Source of the DNA: Acidobacteriota bacterium
GTDB lineage: Bacteria > Acidobacteriota > Terriglobia > Bryobacterales > UBA6623
Assembly (NCBI GenBank): GCA_016125275.1
Contig: WGMB01000008.1
Location: 165,884-229,883, forward strand
DNA length: 64,000 nucleotides
Reading direction: 5' to 3'
In this document: one piece after another, positions 24,698-32,258 of the stretch
Layout of the letters: the number at the start of each line of letters is the position of its first letter
Numbering within the stretch: the stretch's first letter is position 1
Translations under genes and position numbers: made by a program
Notes under the pieces: model-generated
The model's input: the letters and a program-made list of their open reading frames with translations, nothing else
The model's database searches: none
What the model was told of the DNA's origin: nothing

Positions 24698-25224
24698 GCG
24701 ACTTGAATCAGCGGCAAGACCGCTTCGCCGTCGAATACGTCGTTGATGGCAATGGCAAGCGGGCGGCCATCGCGGCGGGGTACTCGGCTACCTCGGCGGA
24801 GGTCACGGCCTCGAAGCTGCTAAGGCATCCCAAGGTTGGGGCCCGAATCGCTGAGCTGAACCAGGAGGCGGCCCGGCGCGTGAGTGTCGATCGAGACGAA
24901 ATCCTGCGGGAGCTGTCGATCATCGCACGGGCGAAGATCACCGACTTCGTGGACTGGCAGCAATCCGTGATCCCGCAGGAAGGCGGCGAGTCCAAGACCC
25001 TCACAGAGATCTGCCTGAGGGCTATGGATGAGATTCCGCCGGAGAAGATGGCAGCCCTGGCCCGGGTCGAGAACACCCGTGACGGCATCCGTGTCGTGCT
25101 GCATGACAAGCTTTCCGCCCTTCGCGATCTGGCGCGGCTGCTTGGCCTCGATGGGGCGAGCGCGGACGACGCTCAGAAGGTCGAGACGGGATGGATGGAG
25201 CCCCGCAAGGAGGTGGTCAATTGA
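24694..25224 (+). CDS. terS: Phage terminase small subunit (Terminase_2-type)
   Basis: 176 residues from the GTG at 24694 (GGAGG at 24683-24687). The first 60 residues (LNQRQDRFAVEYVVDGNGKR, then AIAAGYSATSAEVTASKLLR and VGARIAEL) are the diagnostic HTH region of Terminase_2 small subunits, which bind the packaging site. The following helical part (RDEILRELSIIARAKITDFV) and the LHDKLSALRDLARLLGL ending are also typical. It should recognise the element's or helper phage's pac/cos DNA and hand it to a large terminase. No large subunit gene follows: the next gene encodes a tape-measure-like protein. Confidence 0.8.
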   Translation: MSDLNQRQDRFAVEYVVDGNGKRAAIAAGYSATSAEVTASKLLRHPKVGARIAELNQEAARRVSVDRDEILRELSIIARAKITDFVDWQQSVIPQEGGESKTLTEICLRAMDEIPPEKMAALARVENTRDGIRVVLHDKLSALRDLARLLGLDGASADDAQKVETGWMEPRKEVVN

Positions 25225-28200
25225 CTGAAACCCTGAAACTGATCCTTGAGCTCCAGACGCGGGGCGCGGGCGACGTGGCGAAGGTGGCGACTGGTCTGCG
25301 CAGCATCGAGGGCGAATCCAAAGGGGCTGCAACCGGGTTGAGTCAGTTCGAGGTCAAGCTACGCGGAGTCGAGACCGGCTCGCGAAAGACCTCCGATCAG
25401 CTGACACGACTGCGGAAAGAGATCGAGACGACCCACCGGACAGCCACCAACGCGAAGCTGTTCGGCGTGGGCGGGCAGGCCGCCGTTCTGAGCAAGGCTG
25501 CGAGCGCCAGCGGAGCTGCTAGCCTCGCTGGCGGCATCGGTGGCCGCATCCTGACCGGCGGCCTCGTGGGCGGCGTTGCCGGCATCGCGGGCGTCGCTAT
25601 CCTGCGAGAGATTACCGAGGCAGGACGCAGCGTCCTGGAGACCGAAGCGCGCCTGTCGGGGCTGAACGCGACGCTCGACGTACTGGCTCGGAATCTGAAC
25701 GTCAGCCGCGCTTCGTTCACGGCTGCCGAACAGAGCCTCAAGCAGTACGGATTGACATCCACCCAGGCCCGGGAGGCCATTCGAGACTTCGGGCGGGCCG
25801 GAGCGAGCATCGAGGAAGTAACCACATTGGTGGGGGTGGCCCTCGACTCCGCCGCTCGGCAGGGCCTCACCCTCGATGATTCGTTGTCGCGCCTGCGGCG
25901 TGGTGTTCTCAAGGCGGAGCCGGAGCTGCTCGACGAGCTGGGCATCGTCCTGCGCCTCAGCGAAGCCTACAAGCAGTACGCCAAGGCGAACGGGATCGCC
26001 AACGCCGAAGCCCTGAACACGTCTCAGCGCTCCAGAGCCATCGTTGAGGCTCTGACGCAGCAGACCGCAATCGGCGGCGAATACGCGGCCACCGTGGGCA
26101 AGTCAGCCCGGGTGCTGCTCGATCTCGATCAGGCGTCGGCGAGGGTCGGCGAGAAGCTAAGCGGGGTCTTCAGCGACGTTGCGACGAACAGCGCCCGCTC
26201 GTACCTCACGATTCTGCAAGCGATCGAGAAGCAGCTCGATTCGATCGCCCAGCGCCGAAGTGTTGGCGAGTTTGAACGAAGGGCGGCCCAGGAGTTGGAC
26301 CCGGGCGGGCGGCGGCCCCTCGTGATCGGCGACGGCACGGCCAGCGGCCAGGACAACGCCCGGGCCATCATCCGATTCGATCCGGCGACAGGCAAACCCG
26401 TCACAGCCGGCGGCATTGCAGTACCGCAGGTCCGCGTGACCGAGGGTCTGATTCAACAGCGGGCGGCGCAACTTCAGTTCTCGGAGAAGGTCAGACCCGT
26501 TGTCGATGCGAAGCTCGATCAAGGCATCGCGCGACGCGGCCTTGAGCTATCCAAGGCCCTGGAGGCGCTGGAGCCCGATTTCGACGCCGCAACCAAAGGC
26601 TTGGCGGCGGTCCGCAAGCAGATTGCGCTGCTCGGCGGAGATCAGATCGGACGAATCAACCTCGATCGGAAAGCCCAGATCGACGCGCTGACCAGAGGCG
26701 GCCCGGCCCTCAAGAATCGACCGGAGGTCAAGGCGAAGATCGACGAGATCAACCAAGCCTTCGACGCCCTCATTAGCCGCGTACTCTCCGAGCGTGCGCA
26801 GCGGGCTGCGGAACAGATCGCCGCGTTCCGGCAGAAGAGCTTCCTCGCTGGAGCGGACAGCATCATTGCGCCAGCGCAGGCCGCCGCCCGTACCCTGCTG
26901 GAGTCGGTTCAGGGCGCGGGCGTGGCTCAGTCGCAGGCAGCCGGGCGCGCCGTTGTCGCCGATCTCGACCGCTCGATTGCGGAGTACGTCAAACGCAACG
27001 CGGCCTCGCTGAGCGATCTGTTCACGGCCCCCATTGGTGGGGCGAGCAGCGTCCGCCGCTTCCTGATTGACGCTCAAAGCGAACAGGCCCGGCAACGCCT
27101 GACGGCGCGGCCCGGGTTCACCCAAGCCGTCGATCCCGCCCGCCTACAGAGCGGGCTCGATTCCAGGGTGCGACTGCTGGAACGCGCCGGAGAGGCCGAG
27201 GCGCGCATCATGGAGGCTCGCAGCCGGGATTCCTCGACGATCATCGACCTCGAACGGCTGCGGCTGAGCGTGGCCGAACAGGTCTTCAAGATCACCGGCG
27301 ACACGGCAGCTCTCGATGAGTCGCGATTGGAGGCCGTCACGGAAAGGCAGACCCGCATCGCGGAGATTCAGCGGCAGCAACTCGATACGGTCCGACAGGC
27401 TACCGGACAGGCCTTCGACGCGAGCATCTCCGGCGGCCTTGGGGGCCTGCAAGCCTTCGGACGATCGCAATTGCTCGGCGCGCTCCGCACGACGGCGCAG
27501 AACGCAGCCGCAGAGCTGTTCACCGGCTCAGCCCGGGCCGGGTTAGGAAACGTCATCGGTGGGCAAACCCGGACGCGCAGCGACGGGGTGGCAGAGCTGA
27601 CGGTCTTGGGTCGTCTCCTCCAGGGAACGCCGCTTGGCGTCGATCAGACGAAGTTGAATACCCAGTCGCTCGACTTGAACACGATCGCTCTCCGAGACCT
27701 TACGGCCTCGATTCGGTCGGGCGGGCCGGCGTTCGGCGCTACCCCAAGCGGAGCAGCGATCGCGGTCGAGGGCATCGGTGACGTAGCCGACGCTACGAAA
27801 CGCGGCGCAGATCAGGCGTCGCAGACAACGCAGGGCATCAAGGCCCTGGAGAAGGCGCTGGGCGTCGGAGTGTTTGGCGCTGCCGCTGCCGGCGGGATCA
27901 TCAGCGGCACCCAACGCGGCGGGATCGGCGGAGGCCTCCAGGTTGCGGGCGGCGTCACCTCTGCCGTCGGCGGGGTGGCTAGCTTGTTCCAGGGCGTCAC
28001 CAGCGCCTTGGGCGGCGTCCTTCCCTTCATCCAGGCGGGCGGCATCATCGCCTCCCTAGTGGGTGGCCTGTTCGGCGGACCGGACCCAGCGAAGCGACAG
28101 CGCGAGATCCAATCGAAGCTCGATGCCAACAGGTTCAACGCTCCCGATGCTGTGAATGCCGAGTTCGACACGTTCGGCCGGATCACGGACACGGGATCGC

Positions 28201-28367
28201 AGGGCCAGCCACGCACGTACCAGCAGGTCGTGGTGCGGGTCGATGCGATCGACGGTCAGAGCGTGATGCGTTACGCCCCCCAGATCACGGAAGCCGTTCG
28301 GGCTGGGATGCGTGGCGACGGCGGGGCATTCTACGCCGATGTGCGGCGGGAGCTGGTGACGGGATGA
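25221..28367 (+). CDS. Phage tail tape-measure-like protein
   Basis: 1048 residues from the TTG at 25221, chosen because AAGGAGG (25207-25213) sits 7 nt upstream and the TTG overlaps the terminase stop. The N-terminus (TLKLILELQTRGAGDVAKVA, then long coiled coil with GVETGSRKTSDQLTRLRKEI) is typical of tape-measure proteins. It is followed by a Gly-rich hydrophobic segment (about 105-135), a long helical middle, and more Gly/Ala hydrophobic stretches near the end (about 880-950). No peptidase or lysozyme domain is seen. Tape-measure proteins set tail length at roughly 0.15 nm per residue, so a tail near 150-160 nm would be expected. Its occurrence without other tail genes is odd. Confidence 0.7.
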   Translation: MTETLKLILELQTRGAGDVAKVATGLRSIEGESKGAATGLSQFEVKLRGVETGSRKTSDQLTRLRKEIETTHRTATNAKLFGVGGQAAVLSKAASASGAASLAGGIGGRILTGGLVGGVAGIAGVAILREITEAGRSVLETEARLSGLNATLDVLARNLNVSRASFTAAEQSLKQYGLTSTQAREAIRDFGRAGASIEEVTTLVGVALDSAARQGLTLDDSLSRLRRGVLKAEPELLDELGIVLRLSEAYKQYAKANGIANAEALNTSQRSRAIVEALTQQTAIGGEYAATVGKSARVLLDLDQASARVGEKLSGVFSDVATNSARSYLTILQAIEKQLDSIAQRRSVGEFERRAAQELDPGGRRPLVIGDGTASGQDNARAIIRFDPATGKPVTAGGIAVPQVRVTEGLIQQRAAQLQFSEKVRPVVDAKLDQGIARRGLELSKALEALEPDFDAATKGLAAVRKQIALLGGDQIGRINLDRKAQIDALTRGGPALKNRPEVKAKIDEINQAFDALISRVLSERAQRAAEQIAAFRQKSFLAGADSIIAPAQAAARTLLESVQGAGVAQSQAAGRAVVADLDRSIAEYVKRNAASLSDLFTAPIGGASSVRRFLIDAQSEQARQRLTARPGFTQAVDPARLQSGLDSRVRLLERAGEAEARIMEARSRDSSTIIDLERLRLSVAEQVFKITGDTAALDESRLEAVTERQTRIAEIQRQQLDTVRQATGQAFDASISGGLGGLQAFGRSQLLGALRTTAQNAAAELFTGSARAGLGNVIGGQTRTRSDGVAELTVLGRLLQGTPLGVDQTKLNTQSLDLNTIALRDLTASIRSGGPAFGATPSGAAIAVEGIGDVADATKRGADQASQTTQGIKALEKALGVGVFGAAAAGGIISGTQRGGIGGGLQVAGGVTSAVGGVASLFQGVTSALGGVLPFIQAGGIIASLVGGLFGGPDPAKRQREIQSKLDANRFNAPDAVNAEFDTFGRITDTGSQGQPRTYQQVVVRVDAIDGQSVMRYAPQITEAVRAGMRGDGGAFYADVRRELVTG

Positions 28368-28585
28368 GGGCGAACATGATTCGTTCCACTTCGGCGCTCG
28401 AAGTTCACCTGACCGTGCAGCAGATTTCGGCAGCTTGGGGCCTCGACCCCAAGACGGTGACTGCGTGGTTCCGCAACGAACCTGGCGTGCTGCGAGTGAG
28501 CAGCGAGGGCGGAAGCCGCGAAACGCTCCGAATCCCTCTCTCGGTCGTAGAACGCGTCCACCAGAAGCGGAGCGCCGTAAACTAG
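28364..28585 (+). CDS. Small HTH protein, excisionase-like
   Basis: 73 residues, ATG at 28364 overlapping the stop of the tape-measure gene (ATGA). The core LTVQQISAAWGLDPKTVTAW followed by RNEPGVLRV ... LRIPLSVVERVHQ fits the AlpA/excisionase HTH with a wing. Its position directly before the integrase, 5 bp upstream, suggests a recombination directionality factor. It shares the fold with the two HTH proteins at 20835 and 21165 but is more divergent. Confidence 0.6.
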   Translation: MRANMIRSTSALEVHLTVQQISAAWGLDPKTVTAWFRNEPGVLRVSSEGGSRETLRIPLSVVERVHQKRSAVN

Positions 28586-28590
28586 GGCCC

Positions 28591-29736
28591 ATGCTGTCCA
28601 TCTGGCGTCGTCACGGGCCGGGCTGCAAACACGCGAGTCGAACCGCTCGCCGCTGTTCTTGCCCGATCTGGATCGAGGGCGAAACAAGCGACGGGCGGAA
28701 GGTAAAGCGCCAGAGCCTCAAGACGCGGATCTGGGCAGAGGCGGAACGCAAGAAGGCGCAACTCGAAGCCAGAGCCGCAGGCATCGCCCCACCGGTCACA
28801 GAAGCGACCGCTTCGTACCTAGCGGACTTGGAACGACGCGGCCTTTCTCCAAGCGTTCAAGGCAAGTTCAAGCGCCTGCTGGGCCGCCTGCTAGAGGCGT
28901 TCCCCACGCGACTCGACGCCATCACGGCGGAGGACTTGAGAATATTCGCAGCAGGTTGGACCTACGCCGCATCCACGTCCCGCGCCGAACTCGAAAGGTT
29001 GCGGCAGTTCTTCCGCTACTGCCAAGACAACGAGTGGATCGCCCGCAATCCGGCCTCAGCCGTCAAACCGCCTCGTGAGCGATCCAAACCCAAAGAGCCA
29101 TTCACTCCCGAGGAAATGACCAAGATCCTCGCTGCTGCCGATCCGCAGGCAAGGGCGTTTGTCCTGGTCATGCGGTACAGCGGCTTGCGCGTCGGCGACG
29201 TTGCCAGACTGCCGAAGGACCGCATCGACAGAACAGGCCTGCTGACCCTGCGAACGGAAAAGACCGGCACGGTGGTATCGGTCCCGTTGCCGCCATTCGT
29301 GCTGCAAGCCCTCGAACGATGCCCGCACGCATCGGAGCAGTTCTACTTCTGGTCGGCGGACTCCAAGCCGGAATCGGTCCGCAATTCATGGGTGGATCGG
29401 CTGAGCCGTCTATTCAAGCGTGCGAAGGTCGCCAACGCCCACAGCCACCGGCTACGGCACACCTTCGCGGCGGAGCTGTTGCTCAAAGGCGTCCCACCGC
29501 CGGACGTTGCGATCCTGCTCGGTCATTCGTCGGTACGGACGACCGAGAAGCACTACTCCGCGTGGATCAGAGCCCGCCAGCAGCGGCTAGAAGAGCACGT
29601 ACGCTCGACCTGGGACGCGTACAATCCAGGTACAAAGGACCTCGATCGGTCCGCAAATGATGATTCTAAAGGGGTTAGGTTGGTGCTGGAGGTGGGGGTC
29701 GAACCCACATGGAGAGTGAACTCCGCTGGATTTTGA
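28591..29736 (+). CDS. int: Tyrosine integrase of the element
   Basis: 381 residues from the ATG at 28591. A short Cys-rich N-terminal segment (GCKH ... RRCSCPIW) is followed by a SAM-like core-binding domain (about 70-165) and a catalytic domain with the complete set: Arg200 (SGLRVGD), Lys224 (RTEKTGT), His286/Arg289 (HSHRLRH), His312 (LLGHSS) and Tyr322 (EKHYSAW). The last codons run through the attachment core into the antisense of the tRNA-Leu gene and stop at 29734-29736. In the excised circle the frame would instead stop at 15482-15484, changing the last residues from EPTWRVNSAGF to EQ. It is the only intact tyrosine recombinase here and abuts the att site, so it should catalyse integration. 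Confidence 0.9.
   Translation: MLSIWRRHGPGCKHASRTARRCSCPIWIEGETSDGRKVKRQSLKTRIWAEAERKKAQLEARAAGIAPPVTEATASYLADLERRGLSPSVQGKFKRLLGRLLEAFPTRLDAITAEDLRIFAAGWTYAASTSRAELERLRQFFRYCQDNEWIARNPASAVKPPRERSKPKEPFTPEEMTKILAAADPQARAFVLVMRYSGLRVGDVARLPKDRIDRTGLLTLRTEKTGTVVSVPLPPFVLQALERCPHASEQFYFWSADSKPESVRNSWVDRLSRLFKRAKVANAHSHRLRHTFAAELLLKGVPPPDVAILLGHSSVRTTEKHYSAWIRARQQRLEEHVRSTWDAYNPGTKDLDRSANDDSKGVRLVLEVGVEPTWRVNSAGF
29681..29704 (+). repeat. Right attachment repeat (3' end of the intact tRNA-Leu)
   Basis: 24 bp identical to 15456-15479. It covers the encoded CCA, the 3' acceptor strand and the T-arm of the tRNA-Leu gene. Flanking bases differ on both sides (T versus C before it, CCACAT versus AATAAC after it), so the identity block is exactly 24 bp. 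Confidence 0.9.
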
Positions 29737-29769
29737 GTCCAGTGCGTCTGCCAATTCCGCCACTCCAGC
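29681..29769 (-). tRNA. tRNA-Leu (anticodon CAA)
   Basis: Reverse-complement reading gives the acceptor stem GCTGGAG/CTCCAGC, a D-arm with GGCAGACG, the anticodon stem CTGGA/TCCAG with loop CTCAAAA (anticodon CAA), a long type II variable arm (CGGAGTTCACTCTCC) and a T-arm containing GTTCGACC. The CCA end is genome-encoded (29681-29683). It is intact and serves as the integration site of the 14.2-kb element; integration regenerated its 3' end. Confidence 0.95.
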
Positions 29770-29852
29770 ACGAAGGGTGGATTCGCTTAGAATAGCACCG
29801 CCCGAGGCGCCGCGGCGGGTTTGCGACGGATTCTCCCGCCGGCCGGGCCTGC

Positions 29853-29908
29853 TACACTGACCGCGAACTTGGCGCGGGGCGCTCGCCTCCCAGTATGCGC
29901 CCCGCGCC
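29853..29908 (+). promoter_or_regulatory. Extended -10 promoter and strong 5' leader hairpin before the RraA gene
   Basis: TGC-TACACT (-10 at 29853-29858) starts a leader of about 100 nt. Arms GGCGCGGGGCGC (29871-29882) and GCGCCCCGCGCC (29897-29908) pair perfectly over 12 bp with a 14-nt loop. The gene start follows at 29966 with GGAG. There is no U run, so it is more likely an mRNA stabiliser or a control structure than a terminator. Confidence 0.5.
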
Positions 29909-29965
29909 CCAACCGCTCCCGGCTTGGGCCGGACTCCTCCGTCCCTGCCGGTTAGGAGACCGCAC

Positions 29966-30913
29966 ATGATTCGACGACTCGGCACTGTCGCCGCGGCCCT
30001 GTTGCTCGCCGGGGAAGCCTTCGCGCAACCCGGCGTCTTCACCAAGCAGGACCTCATCCAGTACACCCCGGAGTGGCACGGAGAACGCTTCGACGATGGC
30101 CGGCCCAAGGTTCCCGACGGTGTCCTCGAGCGCATGAAGGCCGTCACGCTCGAAGAGGCCTGGGCCGTGCTGCGCGGCGAGGGCTTCAACTATGAGTACG
30201 AGGACGGCTGGATGCAGATCCACCCCGAAAAGGTTCTCGTCGGCAGAGCCTTGACCGCCGTCTGGATGCCCGGACGGCCGGACATCCACAAGATCATCGA
30301 AGAGGTCGGCAGAAAGGAAGGGCGCATCGGCGGCCAGAACGCTTGGCCGGTCGACATGCTCGTGCCAGGCGACGTCTACGTCTGCGACCACTTCGGCCTC
30401 GTGAACAACGGCGCCTCCATCGGAGACAACGTCGCCAACGCCATCTACGCCAACAGCGGCAACGGCATCGTCTACAACGGCGTCATCCGCGACATCAACG
30501 GCCTGCGGGAGCTCGACAACTTCACTTCTTTCGTTCGCGGCTACCACCCCTCGCACCACCAGTCGACCTTGGGCCGCGGCCTGAACTCGACCATGATGGG
30601 CATCAACTCGCCCGTCCGCATCGGCCAGACGCTTGTGATGCCCGGCGACGTGGTGCTCGGGCGCGACGGCGGCGTCATCTTCATTCCGCCGCACTTGGCG
30701 GAGAAGGTCGTGCAGATCTCCGAGATCACACGGCTCCGCGACATGTTCGGCCACGAGCGCCTGCGCACGGGCGTCTACACGCCGGGCCAGATCGATACGC
30801 GCTGGAGCGACGACATCGAGAAGGACTTCACGAGCTGGCTCCGCGAGCACATCGACGAGCTTCCCGTCTCCAAAGAGCAGATCCAGGAGATCCTCGCAAA
30901 GCGTTCCCAGTAA
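29966..30913 (+). CDS. Exported RraA/HMG-aldolase-family protein
   Basis: 315 residues. ATG at 29966 with GGAG upstream. A signal peptide is present (LGTVAAALLLAGEAFAQ). The body matches the RraA-like (Aldolase_6) family: AWPVDMLVPGDVYVCDHFG, then NGASIGDNVANAIYANSG, GIVYNGVIRDINGLREL and INSPVRIGQTLVMPGDVVLG with GVIFIPP near the end. In the HMG/CHA-aldolase members the G-x-x-x-G-D and R-D segments hold the metal and substrate. Genes like this often sit next to enolase-superfamily dehydratases in Acidobacteria and Planctomycetes sugar-acid pathways. It is followed 40 bp downstream by such a gene, implying an operon for cleavage of a dehydrated sugar acid. The exact substrate is not known. 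Confidence 0.8.
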   Translation: MIRRLGTVAAALLLAGEAFAQPGVFTKQDLIQYTPEWHGERFDDGRPKVPDGVLERMKAVTLEEAWAVLRGEGFNYEYEDGWMQIHPEKVLVGRALTAVWMPGRPDIHKIIEEVGRKEGRIGGQNAWPVDMLVPGDVYVCDHFGLVNNGASIGDNVANAIYANSGNGIVYNGVIRDINGLRELDNFTSFVRGYHPSHHQSTLGRGLNSTMMGINSPVRIGQTLVMPGDVVLGRDGGVIFIPPHLAEKVVQISEITRLRDMFGHERLRTGVYTPGQIDTRWSDDIEKDFTSWLREHIDELPVSKEQIQEILAKRSQ

Positions 30914-30952
30914 CCCCCGACAACCCCAACCTCCCGAGCCCGGAGATCCACG

Positions 30953-32221
30953 ATGAACAAGAGCTCCCGCCGATCCTTCCTTTCGTCCGCCGCCCTCGCC
31001 GGCGCCGCGACGCTCCGCCCGCTGGAGGCTTTCGCGCAAGCCGTCGATCGGACCCCCAAGTCGTCGAGCCCATCGGACCTCAAGATCACTGACGTCCGTT
31101 GCGGCTACATCCGGGGCGGCCACGGCCTCTTCGTCAAGGTCCACACGAACCAGGGCATCTGGGGCTGCGGCGAGGGCGCCGACGCGACTGTCGGAACCTA
31201 CCACTTGGTCAAGAGCTTCGGCCGGCGCCTCCAAGGGCAAAGCCCGCTCAACCCGAACCGCCTCTTCGAGCAGATCCGCAAATCGGGCTTCTTCGAGGGC
31301 GCCCAGTCGGGCATGTTCGTGGCGGTGCTGACGGCCGTCGAGACGGCCCTGTGGGACTTGGCCGGCAAGGCCCTGGGCGTCCCCGTCTACCAACTGCTGG
31401 GCGGCAAGTTTCGCGACAAGGTGCGGCTTTACATGGATACGGCGCTGTACCAGTTCCGCCTGCCGGAGCCGGAGCAGTTCGCCAAGGCCGCCAAGGAGTC
31501 CGTGGACATGGGCTTCACGGCGGTGAAGTTCGATCTCGACCAGGCCAACGACCCCAACAAGTACGACCGCTTCAACTGGACCGCCAGTCCGGCCGAGCTC
31601 CAGCGCATGGTCGATCAAATGTCGGCCGCCCGCGAGGCCGTAGGACCCAACATCGACATCTGCGCCGACATGCACGGACGCTACGACCTGCCCACCGGGC
31701 AGCAAGTCGCCCGCCTGATGGAGCCCATCCGCCTGATGTGGCTCGAAGAGCCCGTGCCGGCCGAGAACACCGACGCCTACAAGATCATCACGCAGTCCAC
31801 GAGCACGCCGATCTGCGCCGGCGAGAATGTCTACCTCGCCTACGGCTTCCGGCCGCTGCTCGAAGCCGGCGCGGTCGACATCATCATGCCCGATCTGCAA
31901 AAGGCCGGCGGCCTCGGAGAGGCCCAGCGCATCGCAAACCTCTCGAACCTCTACTACGTGCCGTTCGCGCCCCACATGGTGGCGTCGTACCTGGGGGCCA
32001 TGGCATCAGCCCACGTCTGCGCCTCCGTACCGAACTTCATGATCCTCGAGTGGCAGACCTACTTCCATTCCGACCCGATGTTCCAGGAGATCGTCTCCTT
32101 CGACGGTCCGATGGTCGACAAGGGCTTCCTGCCGCTGTCCGAGAAGCCGGGCATCGGCGTGGAGATCAACGAGGACGGCATGCGCAAGTACGCCACCGAA
32201 GGCGTGCCGTTCTTCGAGTAG
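30953..32221 (+). CDS. Enolase-superfamily (mandelate racemase/galactonate dehydratase-like) enzyme, Tat-exported
   Basis: 422 residues with a twin-arginine-type leader (SSRRSFLSSAALAGA). The N-terminal capping domain is followed by a TIM barrel. Metal ligands line up as Asp239 (CADMHG, with His241 two positions later), Glu265 (WLEEP) and Glu291 (CAGEN), and a general base His341 (PFAPHM). The D-x-H arrangement plus the late His resembles galactonate and related sugar-acid dehydratases. Lys/Asp residues in VKFDLD around residue 202 occupy the usual second-strand base position. It is preceded by GGAG at a normal distance and is cotranscribed with the RraA-family gene. Probable reaction: dehydration of an aldonate outside the cytoplasm. 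Confidence 0.8.
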   Translation: MNKSSRRSFLSSAALAGAATLRPLEAFAQAVDRTPKSSSPSDLKITDVRCGYIRGGHGLFVKVHTNQGIWGCGEGADATVGTYHLVKSFGRRLQGQSPLNPNRLFEQIRKSGFFEGAQSGMFVAVLTAVETALWDLAGKALGVPVYQLLGGKFRDKVRLYMDTALYQFRLPEPEQFAKAAKESVDMGFTAVKFDLDQANDPNKYDRFNWTASPAELQRMVDQMSAAREAVGPNIDICADMHGRYDLPTGQQVARLMEPIRLMWLEEPVPAENTDAYKIITQSTSTPICAGENVYLAYGFRPLLEAGAVDIIMPDLQKAGGLGEAQRIANLSNLYYVPFAPHMVASYLGAMASAHVCASVPNFMILEWQTYFHSDPMFQEIVSFDGPMVDKGFLPLSEKPGIGVEINEDGMRKYATEGVPFFE

Positions 32222-32258
32222 CGGCCGGGACGGGACGGGCTGCTACACTGTGGCCCCG

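Larger units (their letters stand above)
15456..29704. mobile_element. Integrated phage satellite or reduced prophage in tRNA-Leu(CAA)
   Basis: Bounded by two identical 24-bp direct repeats (15456-15479 and 29681-29704) that equal the last 24 nt of the tRNA-Leu gene, including the encoded CCA. One excisable unit is therefore 14225 bp. Inside are a tyrosine integrase abutting the right repeat, an HTH/excisionase-like gene, a replication initiator, a terminase small subunit and a tape-measure-like protein. Leftward accessory genes include a putative abortive-infection protein. No large terminase, portal, capsid, protease, tail tube, lysis or conjugation gene is visible. Base composition is less GC-rich than the flanks, especially at 15480-16650 and 20500-21900. 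Size and gene content resemble phage-inducible satellites, but a decayed siphophage is the alternative. Confidence 0.85.

Noticed and set aside
25221..28367. The tape-measure-like protein as a chromosomal coiled-coil or methyl-accepting protein
   Set aside because: The N-terminal pattern, Gly-rich hydrophobic segments and coupling to TerS fit a tape measure; no HAMP or signalling motif is present.
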